Source of the DNA: Ceratotherium simum simum
Taxonomy: Eukaryota; Chordata; Mammalia; Perissodactyla; Rhinocerotidae
DNA: 64,000 nucleotides
NCBI RefSeq assembly: GCF_000283155.1
Contig: NW_004454217.1
Location: 2,820,379-2,884,378, forward strand
Reading direction: 5' to 3'
Positions 23,471-35,939 of the stretch are shown here, in pieces. Made by a program: the position numbers and the translations under genes. Positions within the stretch are counted from its first letter, which is position 1. The number at the start of each line of letters is the position of its first letter. The notes beneath the pieces were generated by a model. It was not told where the DNA came from. It saw nothing but the letters and a program-made list of their open reading frames with translations, and made no database searches.

Positions 23471-23813
23471 ATTTAAAAAAAAATTTCCAACTTGATAAAA
23501 GCCAGCATTATCTTATCGCCATTTCAAAGTGGTTCTTTTATAACCCAAAAGATATAGCACTGGTTTTGGAAAGAGAAGGCTGGTGTGAAGAAATGAAGCT
23601 GTGCACTTTTATATCTGCAAGTCTTGCAAGTCTAACTTTGTATATTTGGAAAGAATCTAGACAAGAAGATGTAGCTTGCTTACCCTGCTCTACTGATTTC
23701 ACTAATACCCTCAATAAATATGTTTGAATAGATAACATGTACTATTCTTTGGAGAAATACTAGTAAGCTTGATAGACATGACACTTCCTCCCACAATTGG
23801 CATGGAATTTGTA

Positions 23814-23998
23814 GTTTACAGCTGTGGTTTTGTTCTTATACCCATAAAAAAATCACTTGAGGTGATTGTAAAAACAAGATTTCCCGAAATTTCCCCCAGC
23901 AATTCTAATGCACTCAGACTGCACTGGGAAGCAGAAATCTGTAATTTAATAGGCATCTTAGGTGATTCTGACACAGCTAGGCTAAAGACCATAATTCA
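23814..23998 (+). repeat. MER5-like hAT element
   Basis: Near full-length with MER5 architecture: terminus 'cagctgtggttttgttctta', 'aatcacttgaggtgattgta', central 'ccccagcaattctaatgc', then 'ggtgattctgacacagctag'. No coding capacity is expected. The subfamily is not resolved. Confidence 0.6.
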
Positions 23999-23999
23999 G

Positions 24000-24803
24000 T
24001 AATCAATGCCAGGTTTAAAGAAACATGTCATTTTCGTCTCCGTCTGGGGACATGAGCTATCACATCTACCACAGGAATAATATCTGCATTTTTATTCTGT
24101 TCAACACCTAATACTAAGCAAAATTATCAATAAGTGGCATGGAAGAGCTCATTATAAATTTGCTCAAATTCTATAGGACTGTAGGTTATATCCTCATCGT
24201 GACCCAGACACAAAATCTTATACCAGCTCCTCAATGCGACTCCTTTAATGTAGTTCTCCTATTTTAAACTTACGGGTAAAAAAATAATGTTAACATGAAC
24301 AGATCATTTGCATATCATCTCAAGACTCTCCATTGTCTTGAATACATTGATAGCTAACATAAGGTATTTGGGGATTCTGAAGGATTTTCTGGGCCAAATT
24401 AGGCATGTGTTTCCCTGACCACAGTGATCTGCAGGTAAAATGAGGTCACGATTACAAATTTTAGATTTCTCTAATTGATCCCAGCTTTCTCATACAGATC
24501 TGCTTGGCAACTAGTTTTCAGAGTCCCAAAATCATCCCACTTGTCCTCATGAACATACACCCATACATTCAATTCCCATGTAGTATCTGGCACATTCCAC
24601 TTCTCTTCCTCCATGTTGTGATATTTGCTCTTAAGACTGTTGAAATGGATTATGATATTCTATTGCTGCCAGTGCCAGTGGTGCTGCTAATTCCACATAT
24701 GAGTAGTTTAACTTTTTCATGTTCTGTGTCATAATCCCTCTCTTTAGGACTCAGGCATGAACAGCTAGTATGGCTATTAACATGTTCTATTAAAAATTGT
24801 CTC
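24000..24803. other. Unassigned, possibly decayed LINE2
   Basis: Pyrimidine-rich words near 24540-24700 suggest an old sense LINE2, but no stretch is convincing. No gene is seen. Confidence 0.35.
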
Positions 24804-25062
24804 TGCGCCGGCCCCATGGCAGAGTGGTTAAGTTCGGCACACTCTGCTTCAGGGGCCAGGGATCATGGGTTCAGATCCTGGGTGCAGACCTACACCATTC
24901 GTCAGCCATGCTGAGGTGGTGACCCATGTGAAAAATAGAGAGAGACTGGCACAGATGTTAGCTCAGGACTGATCTTCCTCAAGCAAAAAAAAAGAGGAAG
25001 ATTGGCAACAAATGTTAGCTCAGGGTGAACCTTCCTCACCAAAAAAAAAAAAAAAAAAAAAA
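24804..25062 (+). mobile_element. ERE SINE (two-module tail) with a perfect TSD
   Basis: Sense ERE: head 'cgccggccccatggcagag', B-box-like 'ggttcagatcc', and two 'gttagctcagg' modules separated by 'aagcaaaaaaaaagaggaag'. It ends in about 22 A residues. The 12-bp target duplication AAAAATTGTCTC (24792-24803 and 25058-25069) is perfect, though it shares its A residues with the tail. Confidence 0.95.
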
Positions 25063-25069
25063 TTGTCTC

Positions 25070-26050
25070 ACCACTCTGATTGCTGAAAGAAATACTTGGA
25101 ATTCCCTATTTCCTTAATGTTCCTTCTCCCTTCCTCCCAGGGAGACATTCTGTTTCTATATGCAAATCAGCCCTTACTGAATTACTATCCAAAACATCTA
25201 TATGGTCACTGGTTCTGCTTACCTTCAAGAGACAGTTTATAAAAGGGTGAAGGTCATTGAGGATAATCTTAGTATTCTGCCTACCATACTATTTTTCTAT
25301 TGTACATTGAATCACATAACTTTTACGATAATTATTTATTTTTCTATCTACAGCAACATTTGCCCTGCCATGCAATGCCTATATTCTCATGCAAATACTG
25401 AGGCTGAGACAAAATAAAAACTTGCCTATCAAAATGAAATCAAAGTTGAAAATAGCCAAAATCTTGAGTATAAAAAAAATCACCGTTTTTCTCAGATGTT
25501 CAATTTCCCATACCTTTAATCACTGATGTTGCTTATGTGACCTTTCTTTCATTTTTTCGTCTCAAAAATCAACTAAGCAAATCCAAGCAAAATTTATTGC
25601 TAACCTGAAAAATTATTTCCTCTGATGTGTCATATACTTGCTATTTTTAAACAATAATTGAATGAATAAAAATTTGGGATTTAGCACATGAGGGACAAGT
25701 CAAGGCACATTTTAAATGCATATATATGTTTCTTTCACAAGTTCAGCTGAGATACATAAATGTATTCTCGCTTTAATGAGTTTGGAAAGGAAGAATTTAC
25801 TCTATCTTCTAATTAAGAAATGGTAAAACAAATAGAGTAATATCCCTTTGGGCCCTATTATCGAAACATTAACAGCCCTTTAAGCAAACGTTTTCTCCAA
25901 ACCACACCACAATTCTTACAGAGCTTTGCTTTCCTTGTGCTTTTTTATTTTACAGTATGTCAAGCACTATTGTAACTATATGACTGGTCAAGCCATGTCA
26001 CTTTCAAACTGTGAAGAAACTGTTGTTGGCTCTTTGGCGTGGTTCACTTA
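25070..26050. other. Unassigned non-coding sequence
   Basis: No recognisable gene or repeat. The frame at 25202-25417 has no familiar features. Confidence 0.5.
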
Positions 26051-26054
26051 TTTG

Positions 26055-27600
26055 TTCACCTCTTCAATAAATATTAGTTGAACACATACCACTTGCCAGA
26101 CTCTGTGAAGCACTGTGTCTACAACATAAAAATTAAAAAGACATAATTTCTGCCTTCCTAGAGTTTACAGTTGGAGTAGTGAGCTGGATATCAAATATTA
26201 AACAGATAAATATTTGCATCACAGATTATTTACTTAGAATTGAGTGGAGATTTGTGAAAGATATGTAGAGGACAACACGATAGTATATCAAAAACACTTT
26301 ACCTAGACTTGATGAGGAAAGGGAAACCCTGAATAAGTGATATTTCATCTGAGGCCTGAGAGACGAATATGAACTGTGGAGGCAAAGGGGAAGAGTAAGT
26401 GTGGGGCAAGCAGTGCAGCAAAAGGGATGGTACATGTGAGGTTTCTAAGGTTTGATGGATCTTAACATAGTGAAAGAAGTGAAAGAAAATCTGAGTCTGC
26501 AGAGCTTCACGAGCCAGGAGAAGAGTGGCTCAAGATAAGGAGCACATGCTGGGTCTCCTATGACCATGGAGGCCATGTGAAGGGTCCCAGTGTTTTTCTC
26601 ATTAAAATAATGAATAATGAAATATTTCAACGAGCAATGCATGATAGTCTAAATTTCCTAGAGCCTGAAACAAGATTATCTGCCAATGTTTTCTCGGAGT
26701 TTCAATCCAAAAGAAGAAAGAGGGAAGGAAAAGGATAATGAAGGGATGGAAATAGAGAAACCCAACACAGGGCGTCTGTAAGGGAGCTGGGCCCAGCTTC
26801 ACAAGAAAACACTTATAGTTTCCTAGCCACATAAAACCTTTCCCAAGAAGCTGTATGGAGTCAATGAGTCTAGGAGAACTCTCTCTGGGATCAGGAAGGG
26901 TCAATTTATCTGGATTCATATGGTCTTCTGAAACTTATTTGTTAACTTTTATTCCACATCAATGACTCTTTCATCTTCCTGGTCCCTCCAGGCAGCCTCC
27001 GGAGAAGACAAAGCTTCCGCGGATCTGGGAGGAGCACTGGGAGCGGGAAGTGCTGTGGCTCTCAACAAAACCCACAATGCAGGCGACATAGAACACTAGT
27101 CTTCATCCCAAGGGAACGCTGAGACAAACAGTGGTGTTAAGAGATGAGCAACGATGGCATCAGGAACTTGGGAAAGCTGTGACTACTCTAGCAGGGAAGC
27201 ATGGCAGGTGATTCAGGCTGAGTAATAAGTGGTACCAAAAACTGAATCAGAGGGTTCATAACCTAGGTCCCATTTAGAGACTTATATAATCCAGTATGCA
27301 GTTGGAAGATTACTTCTGGATGCTAGGTGGAGAAAGGATCAATAGGGGCTGAGAGAAGATGGGGAGAAGGCGATTGCAGCAGTCCAGGTGAGAAAGTAAG
27401 ATAGCTTGGTAGTGAAGACAGTGGAGAAGAGTACACATACGCAGACTGTTGGGAAGCAATATAAGTTTTTCATGTTTCTGCGTGGACGGGATTTTCCGAA
27501 CAAAGAGAACTGGAACCTGAGATAAAAAGAGAATCCTCAGAAGTTAAAGGTGACTGAATAGCAAAACTGAGATAGTGAGAAATCTCCAGAGAGATTTAGA
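26055..27600 (-). repeat. LINE2, long antisense copy with gaps
   Basis: It starts with the complement of the LINE2 3' end ('cttcaataaatattagttga', 'acataccacttgccagactc', 'cctagagtttacagttggag'). It continues with 'gatatttcatctgaggcctg', 'ggcaagcagtgcagcaaaag' and 'attgcagcagtccaggtgag' near 27375, and a tract like 'ttaaaggtgactgaa' near 27545. The part from 26640 to 27290 matches poorly. Within it, 26985-27090 is unexpectedly GC-rich. Several minus-strand frames here run along LINE2 sense. Confidence 0.6.
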
Positions 27601-27609
27601 GATTTATCT

Positions 27610-28015
27610 CCCTGGAGCTGTGTGTTTACATTTCAAAGGGCAGTGAAACTCAGAGCAGCCATTTGCATTCCAAAGGATGGGAAGACATTAGGAAGCAGAA
27701 TTTCTTTCCCTCTCTTGGGGGAACAGGAACGGCAGCTGAGTTCCCAGAGTCAGAATTTAAGGGTTCCTCTCTTATAGTCTAAAAATCCATTTTACATGTG
27801 CAGGGTGACATCTGGCTGTCATCATGCCACCCTGAAAGAGGAGAATGGAGTGTGGGGGACCAATGTGGTTATTATTGTAAGTAACAGCAACTCTGCCGCT
27901 GATCTGAAAACCCAGTGTTTGCTTTCAGGACAAGATAAATACATATATTTCTCATAGGCTAACAATTATGTAGTGAATATGATAAAGAAGATTGGGTGAT
28001 GATTTAGAGATGGGA
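27610..28015. other. Unassigned non-coding sequence
   Basis: A purine-rich stretch between two antisense LINE2 pieces. It may be decayed LINE2. No gene is seen. Confidence 0.4.
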
Positions 28016-28019
28016 GTAC

Positions 28020-28870
28020 ATTCATTCTTTTAAAGATATTTATTGAGCACAACTATTGCAAGACACTGTCCTAGGCTCTAGAAACACAGCTATAAACATA
28101 ACTGACAATGTCTCTGACCTGATAGAGCTTATAAGTGCAGCTAATTGGGTAGCCTCAGCACCAAAATTTTATTTTACTGGCTGATATAGCAGTCATTTAA
28201 TAGGTTACATGGATGGGAAGATATGACTGATGGATGCTTCTAGTTCAGTATCAGGGACCTGTTGCCGCTTCTAGCTATCTTTTCTTCTAAGAATTGAGAC
28301 TTTCTCACATAGTCACCCATCAAAGGAATGAGACCTCCGTCACCACTGAAAAGGTGTGTATTTCAAGCAATGCAATAAATTTTAGTCGAGAAAATGAGGG
28401 CAGGTTGACTTCAGCTCCAGAAGAGCTAGCTTCGTATCTTCTCTAACATAATATGTTGTATCTAAGATAATATGTCTTTAAGATTCTATGTTGTGGATGT
28501 CTAAAATCTCCAATCAAAGCAGAGGCCCTGGATGAACAATTTAATCAATTTCTCTATCTTTACAAAATCAATGCACCATAGTAATAAAAAACAAAATCTG
28601 TAGTCCTATAGGATAGCATAACACTTTTTGCAACCTTCTTGGAAATCCTCTATCAAATACTTTTTTAAAGCACCTTGATGGGAACTCAATTACACCCACC
28701 CATCTTCAGGAACTGTAACAAGACACTTGTTTTAACGACGTTGTCAAGATGTCGAGGATGACTCGGGTTTTTCACAGGGGCTAGAAATATTTATTGCGAT
28801 AGGGAGTACTAAAGAAGATTCGATTTGGTAAAAAGAAGTGCCTGAATTCAGATTTTTATAAGTAAGACGT
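28020..28870 (-). repeat. LINE2 3' end plus an internal piece (antisense)
   Basis: The first part (28030-28140) is the complement of the LINE2 3' end: 'aaagatatttattgagcaca', 'gcaagacactgtcctaggct', 'acctgatagagcttataag'. A second piece at 28735-28820 ('cgaggatgactcgggttttt') fits an internal LINE2 tract. The part between is not recognisable, so the two may or may not be one copy. Confidence 0.5.
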
Positions 28871-28879
28871 CCTTATTTG

Positions 28880-30640
28880 TTGGCTTTTTTGCTTTGGTGC
28901 TAGAATTTAAGGTAGCATTCAATCTCACCCCTTTCACAAAGGCACATACCTTGGCGGCACTTAATAAATGTTAGTATACATAAGTTGCATCACTCTTCAC
29001 AATGCAAGGGAAATGGTTATGATGTAACCATCCCAAGTCTTTTATTTGCAGAGTTTTCTCTATGACATGATCTCTAAGAATCTACTGTCAGGTCCACTGC
29101 TCTGTCCCTCGTTTGTCAGTTCTTTACTAGTACCTGCTTGGCCACTGTTGTCCTTCCTAACACACCATTAATGTAGGGCTATTGGCCCCAGCACCAGGGT
29201 GGTGTGGAGGCCACTCTTTCCTGAACTGACTAGCCTTTGTTTCCCACTACACCTCTACTCAAAGACAGTCCCTGGTGAAGCATAAAACTGGAGGCTGAAT
29301 ATGGTTCTCTGAGTTTAGAAAGAAAAAAAAAAAGCAGGGAAGACTCCTTACAAAGCTTCCCTAATTGGCATCTCCAAAACTTTAGCCTTATTTCCCCATC
29401 TGAAAGGTTGTCTGTTTGTTTGTTATTTATTTTTAGCAAGATATTTCATTTGGCAATCCCTCTCAATAAAATTCTTCACCATACTTGTGGAAACCTCACT
29501 GTCTTTGCACACAAATTGGCCTAGCCTTAGGATTTCTCTCCCTTTACCCCCTACGTGAAATTAGACAAGCAATAGAGTGACTTGAGCAGGATTGCTAAAG
29601 GAATTATCACTTCAATTTTGGCAGGACAGTTTGGATAGCCTTTAACACTCCACCTCCAGGTAATACCAAGTTGTTCATCCCAGCCTGAGGAGTAAACATG
29701 CCCCTTTTCTTTCTCTTGCAGTATTCTGGTAAGCAATGACTGGACAACCTGTACACATTCACTCGCACTCCTCCTGGCAGCAAGTGATTCTCAGAATACA
29801 TTATGAATCCACATCTAAAAAATTGTTTATTCACCTAGTGCAATGTACCCTGCATAGGTCATTCTGCCTATGCAGAAGGGTTACCAACATTATTATGCAA
29901 ATAAGCTTCTTTACAGAGATAATGATTAGAGATCTCCTAAAACTGTTACCCGTCTAAACTCATCATACACACACAGTTTCTATAATGGAGTTGAGATAAT
30001 GTGTTGTATAAACATTTATTGTTCCCCTCTCCGGAGAAGACACCAACTACTACAACTCCTGCTCAGAACAGGGCTGGTGGTTGGTTTGTCCTTGGAGTTT
30101 TCTTCATTTACTTCTTTCCTGGGCATCCTTTGAACTTTCAAACTCGCTGACATTATATACTAGAAATCCTTCAGACAGTCTGAATAGACAGACCCCTCTT
30201 GAGGGTTGTTTTCATTGTGTTAGTGTTGTGTCAGATGTAATCACTGTAATTAACATCCAAGGCTGAAAAATATTTAGAACAGGGCACATTTTTCTCACTG
30301 AAAACATTTATCTCTCTATTCTAATTAAAGCAATGATATCAATGCCTTGGAGTAAGATATTGTTCTCTTTAAGGCCATAAATAGTAGAGTCTATTGATAA
30401 ACATTTTTGACTAAGGGTCCAGGCGGTAAGATTTAGTTCAGTTTTTCTACTAATCAACCCTGTATCACTAGATGTGTACTTTTTTCTCTCTGTTTTCTTC
30501 CTCTCTTTTCTTTACTGGCCTCTTGGGATTGTTGTGAAGAAAATATAGCTGGTGGGATAGAGCTTTGAAAAGGCACTATGAAAATTCAAAATAGAATCAT
30601 CATTTGCTATTTATATTCTATAACTTAAACCAACACCCCT
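28880..30640. other. Unassigned non-coding sequence
   Basis: No clear repeat, exon or RNA gene. Frames between 29230 and 30266 are all under 80 codons and overlap on both strands. A poly-A-like run occurs at about 29322-29333. Confidence 0.5.
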
Positions 30641-31150
30641 GCCAGAACACACATAAACTTGTCTCTCCTAACACTTATTTTCTTGCAATCAGCTTCTTTC
30701 CCCATACTTCTCTTTTATAGAAAATATTGTCCAGAAAATCATTACTTGCAGGATCTATTTTTTTCACATTTACTAACGATCCTGAATCCTTCAACACATG
30801 TGGTTATTCATTCTTTCAAAATGGCTCTTCCCTGTTCTGAGCCATATGAATATCTTGTTTCTTTTTTTATATCTTTGATCACTTCACTCTCTCCTTCATC
30901 AAGTATTCTTTCTCCATCTACCTTGCAGTGAAAAAAGTGTATTTCAAGCTTTCCTATCACTCTGCTTTTCGTTTCCCTGGTAATATCATCATCATATTAT
31001 CAATCTGTATCTGTAGCTCCTGTATTGCCAAAAGCAGTAAGATTTTTCTTTATCATAATACTTTCTTGCTTTTTTGTGAATTAAACAATTTTATTTTTTA
31101 CTATTCCTGTTTTTTCCCCTCTTAGGATGTTTTGTTTTCTTTTTCCTCTC
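30640..31150 (+). repeat. LINE2 (sense), upstream part of a split copy
   Basis: Pyrimidine-rich sequence fitting sense LINE2 upstream of its 3' UTR: 'aaaatggctcttccctgttc', 'tatatctttgatcacttcac', 'tctctccttcatcaagtat'. The canonical tract there reads 'gttgatcactccctcctcc'. The rest of the copy appears at 31560, after an antisense old SINE. The frame 30659-30931 is part of this repeat. Confidence 0.5.
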
Positions 31151-31229
31151 TTTTTCATAATATGTTTTTTTTTTTTATTTTCACATTTTGAACTTCAACT
31201 TTTGCGGTATAATCAGTTGAGAAGTTGAT

Positions 31230-31455
31230 CAGACTTTTAGAAATATAGAACTAGAACTTGAAGGAGAGATCAGGATTGAAAAAATAGATCCATAAATTTC
31301 TATCTAGTAGCATCTCAATTTTAGAAATGTGGAAATTGAGATATAGAGAAGTCAATTAACTTGTCCAAGATCAACAATCATGAAGTGGCAGTTAACCCAA
31401 GTATATCTGATCCTTGAATCCAAATCTTAACCATCGTAGCCCTTAAGCCATGCCC
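31230..31455 (-). repeat. MIR-like SINE (antisense)
   Basis: The plus strand reads 'aatgtggaaattgagatata', 'gagaagtcaattaacttgtc' and 'caagatcaacaatcatgaag', then '...cttaaccatcgtagccctta'. This is the complement of a MIR-type 'gaggaaactgaggc' to 'cactatgct' series. It sits between two sense LINE2 pieces and probably inserted into them. Confidence 0.55.
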
Positions 31456-31559
31456 ATAAAGACTTAAATATCACCTGAATGAGTGAATAAACTGTTCTTG
31501 TTCTTATCTGCTAGTAAACAATATTAGAAAAAAGTCTTTTAAATATTTCTACAACCCTG

Positions 31560-32205
31560 GTCACCAATATCTCACACCTACACTATTGCAATAACCTCCT
31601 AAAATGTCTTTCTGCTTTATAATTTGTTTTCTATGGTCTAGAGTCTAGTCTCAATATCACAGCCAGAGTGAGTCTTTGAAAGTAATGTGAGTCATCTACT
31701 CAAATCCATGCAGTGGTTTTCCATTCTTGTCGAGTAATAGCCAAATTTCTTACAATGGCCGACTAGACTCTACTTTATCTGAACCTTCACAACTTCTGTG
31801 GACTTTTTCCTTAGTTTACTCACTCCAGCCATACGGGTCTCCTTGCTGATGCTCAAGCAAGCTGAATCCCTCCCCTGGGCCCCTACCACCCCTGCATTGT
31901 GGTATAGATGTCTGCATTGCTAATTCTTTCAACTTCTTCAGATGTTTTGTCAAAGGTCATTTTGTTAATGAAGCTTGCTATCACTATTTTATTTAAAACT
32001 GCACACCATATCACCCTTACCTTATAGCTTTTCTTTTTCCATAGAATGTATCATTTCTTTACATACTATATAATTTACATATTTATTAGTTTTATAGCTT
32101 ATTGTGTATTCTTTCTTCCTGACTAAAATGTAAACTTTATAAGGGCAACTACTACATTTTCAATAAATATTTGCAAATATATGTTGTTGAATAAATAGTA
32201 AGGTA
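31560..32205 (+). repeat. LINE2 3' region and terminus (sense)
   Basis: One of the clearest LINE2 copies here: 'ctattgcaataacctcctaa', 'atcacagccagagtgagtct', 'cttacaatggccgactagac', 'cagatgttttgtcaaaggtc', 'gactaaaatgtaaactttat' and finally 'ttttcaataaatatttgcaa' with 'tgttgaataaat'. Every landmark of the 3' UTR is in order. Confidence 0.75.
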
Positions 32206-32209
32206 ATAA

Positions 32210-33452
32210 AATTGTTGAAAAGCAAAATAAGATACAAATGGGTAGATGAGTTATAAGGATATTTTATTACAGGATAAATATATCACTATTCTCTGATACT
32301 TGAACAAAGTCACTGACTTTTATGGGACTAAATTTCCTCTGCAAAATAAGAGAATTTAATTTGGAGATCTCTCAATACACTTTTAGCTCTGAAATATGGA
32401 ATATGAATGAAAGGATACAGTAAACTTCTATTTTCAATTAAGCCCATAATATTAGAGGGGACCTCCTGGAATTGAAAGCAGTGGTTTTGTAACTCTATAG
32501 AGTAACCACTTATTTTGCACAGTAGGTAGTAAATATATGGAACTTATATTCACAGGACCTGGTCTGACTGAAAATTCCACTAAATTGAAAAGGGTTTAAA
32601 ATACATTCTTGGATCATGCAATCATTGTTGCTGTTGATCTTTTGAAATCAGCAACCTAAATGTCAAATTTCCTACCGCACACCCTGTTAAAGCCATTATT
32701 AGAAAAGTTGGATCTTGATCTAACTCGGTGAGATACTTTTCTTAAGCATAATTAGAATTTTAATAAACTTTGATAAGATGCAATAAATGCACTATTCCAT
32801 GCACTATTCCTTCCTTGGAAGGAATATGTCCACCTATAAATGATTCTTGCATCTTAAGAAAATCAGAAGCCAGCAGGATTATTCTAATGCTGTTACTCAA
32901 TAGTTCATCTTGTAAATATTTTACTTTTTAAAATCTGTTCTCTGAATTGAGTTTAGCATCTGGTGGTTTAGGGATTAGCTGTCATTTGTGATTAGGCATG
33001 TGATGTTACAGTATGAATTCTATCCGTCTTGTTAGTATATGAGCAGTGACTTAATTCCAGGAAATAAAGATTGCAAAAAAATTTTAATACACAGTAAAAG
33101 ATGAGTTGCTGGTAAAATTCCAGAAATGATATTTATTTATATTCTTTGCAATCCCAAATTATTTTCTAAAATGCTAAATTTTACCTTGATTATGCATATT
33201 CAGAAGAATGAGAGTTATATTACCAAAACAGATATTATCTTCTTGGAAAGCTGTGAATTTATCCTGTCCTAAGCTCTACTGCATACTGTTATTTGACCTT
33301 AACAATGTAGCCTAATCTCTGTATCCTTGATTACATGCTAAAAGAGAAGAACTTGACCAACACAGAGAAACTGTGAGATGTGGTGAAGGACCCACACGAA
33401 TATATGAAACATTCTAAGATCTTGGAAGTAAAATTGACACAGTGACTATTTT
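32210..33452. other. Unassigned, with a possible MIR 3' half at 32285-32400
   Basis: Words such as 'tatgggactaaatttcctct' and 'gcaaaataagagaatttaat' weakly suggest a sense MIR. The rest is anonymous AT-rich DNA. Confidence 0.4.
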
Positions 33453-33468
33453 AAGAAATAGACCCAAG

Positions 33469-33711
33469 GTGCTGGCATGGTGGCGCAAATGGTTGAGTGT
33501 GTGCGCTCCACTGCGGCGGCCCAGAGTTTGCCGGATCGGATCCCGGGCGCACACCGACGCATTGCTTGTCGAGCCATGCTGTGGCGGCATCCCATATAAA
33601 GTAGAGAAAGATGGGCATGAATGTTAGCTCAGGGCCAGTCTTCCTCAGCAAAAAGAGGAGGATTGGTATCAGATGTCAGCTCAAGGCTGATCTTCCTCAA
33701 AAAAAAAAAGA
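33469..33711 (+). mobile_element. ERE SINE (two-module tail)
   Basis: Sense ERE with a somewhat altered head ('gtgctggcatggtggcgcaa') and a small insertion before 'ggatcggatcccgggcgcac'. It has two modules ('gttagctcagggccagtctt' and 'gtcagctcaaggctgatctt') and poly-A. The target duplication is 16 bp with one mismatch (33453-33468 and 33712-33727). Open frames on both strands are SINE artefacts. Confidence 0.95.
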
Positions 33712-33729
33712 AAGAAATAGACTCAAGAA

Positions 33730-34200
33730 ATCAGATTTGTAAATTACCTTTAATTTAGATAGTAGTGTATTGTTTGCTTTGTGCAATATATGATAAGAAA
33801 GAGATCTGTCAATAAATACTAATAATGCATATAATTATATAGGAAATATTTAAACCTCTCAAACTTACAAGAAAAACCTTGAATATTGATTCCAATAGTT
33901 TTATGATGAGGTGACCAATAAACAAAATTTAACAACTAATTAGTGTAGATATCTGTGAAGTTTTTCATGGAGAAATGAAAGATTTATACCACATTTAACT
34001 CACATATGATTTCATTATAGAGACTAGTTATGAATCCTTTGCTGTGATACATGCTGACATATCTCAGCCCAGACAATTTTAGAAGGAATGTATTAGAGGT
34101 TGATGAAGTTTGGTTTGGAAGACTAGCGAAGTCAGTAGTGATGATTTCTTGTGATCGATCAATAGTCCAAATACAAAAGCCCAGCATATCTTGAATCTAG
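33730..34200. other. Unassigned non-coding sequence
   Basis: Nothing recognised between the ERE and the hAT-like element. Confidence 0.5.
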
Positions 34201-34204
34201 AGCG

Positions 34205-34425
34205 AGGATCACCCAACAATTTCTTAAAGGGTCAGATGATAAATGTTTTAGGCTTTGTGGACCATATGGTCTCTGTTAGAAGCTCTTAACTTTGCCCTTG
34301 TAGTGATAAAGCAGACATAGAGAATATTAAACAAATGAATGTGGGTATGTTCCAATAAAACTTTGCTTAGAAATACAGGTAGGTAGGCTGTGGGCTATAG
34401 TTTGCCAAACCCTGTTCTAGAGGGT
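34205..34425 (+). repeat. MER58-like hAT element
   Basis: Sequence order: 'tttcttaaagggtcagatga', 'taaatgttttaggctttgtg', 'gaccatatggtctctgttag', 'tccaataaaactttgcttag', 'tgggctatagtttgccaaac' and 'cctg'. This is a familiar non-autonomous hAT-Charlie element of about 220 bp, which I believe is MER58, though the name should be checked. A second copy lies at 61093-61322. Confidence 0.7.
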
Positions 34426-34429
34426 TGGT

Positions 34430-35935
34430 GGGGCATAAAAAAAGAAGAGAAATAATTAAGGGTTCATTACATCTAAAAAAATTGATGAGGTTGGACCAAA
34501 TAATATGTTCATTTAATTTCTAAATTCTTGAAATCCTTGACTCTATTCTCTGGTTCTGATAATTCGAAAAAAGAGATAGTTGATGTTTTATTAAAGACTT
34601 CCAAGACTTATGAAAACATTGACTTTTCATACTATATTCACTCTTGAAAATAGTTCATCTTATTTACCCTTTAAAATGGGGTAATTCCTCCCATTTATTG
34701 AATTGACATTGAGAAATTCAAAATACAGTCAAACACAATTGAAGTGCTAAGAGAGAGTTCCCCAGCCATTTGCTTTTAAAAAATGTCTTTCATAAACAGA
34801 GTCCAAAGTGAAACTTTAAAAATAGCCCTTTGTTCAGAAGCCCCATTGGAAAAGGAGTGAATACTTTCAGTCTATTTAATAAATCTCTTGGCTAAGCTAA
34901 TTGACAATAAGAACACTATTATATTCTTTTTTACAGTAACTGAAACATAATTTTTTAAGTTCTAAAAGTAATTACTAGAGAAGAAATCTCATCAACACTT
35001 CAGAAAATTCTGAAATTTGCTGGGATAACACTATCACACAAGACTTTGAACCTCCGCTGCTGAACAGCCTTCAGTGCCTTAGCTACTGTCCACAAGACAC
35101 GATGATGTCTTGATGATGTGATTGATGTCAATTTAATATTAGCCTAAGAAGAAAGTATTTTTCACTGAATGACAACAAAGGTCAAATAATAGGATTTGTG
35201 TAAGTATATAAAATGGAAAATTCAATATGTTCTATTAAATGTTATTTTGCTTTATATTTTCTTGAGTTTATTAGGAGGTTTTTCTACTGACTATACTGAC
35301 GAAGTACTGACTGTACGTCTGAGGTGATCAGAATAAGGCTAGAATTCTGCCATAGACAGACACAAACATTGGCTTCTTTGCAAATCATTTAGGGCAGGGA
35401 GTGTGTGTATTTGAGGCAGGGTGGCTACTGGGCAGGTGAGGATTGTCTCCCATAATTCTAACATAATTAAAATTTCCTGTTCCAATATTTTCAAGATATC
35501 TATTTAAAATCTACATTATCCCATTATATCCTTTAAAAATGTTGACTAAATCACTATTCCTTGAAGACTTAGATTCTGACATCTTGTAGTAAATGTAGTG
35601 ATCATTTCGCTGTATAGACTCAGCAATGGAAAACAAGTACTTTTCACAAATTTTACCCACTATAGAAGTAGGTATACTGTATATAAATCTAGAGTCCAAT
35701 TACTTATGGGAAACGTTTAATAATTTGATCAAATTCAGGCATTTTTGATGAATAACCTGCTAAGTCAATAAAACAGTATAGTCCTTGTTAATAACTCTCT
35801 GGAAAATAAAATTAATGATGACTGAAATTGTTAATGCAACTTCCAAGGGAGCTTTACTTGCTTTCTGGAAGTTACCTAGGCACTGTGAATAAGGCAGAAT
35901 CTTATAAAGCTAAAGGCTTTGAATCGCTAATTCCC
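34430..35935. other. Unassigned non-coding sequence
   Basis: No gene or repeat family recognised in this AT-rich stretch. Confidence 0.5.
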
Positions 35936-35939
35936 ACCC

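Noticed and set aside
23275..23727. 150-codon open frame
   Set aside because: Its first half is antisense to an old L1M 3' end. The remainder is anonymous. No protein family resemblance.
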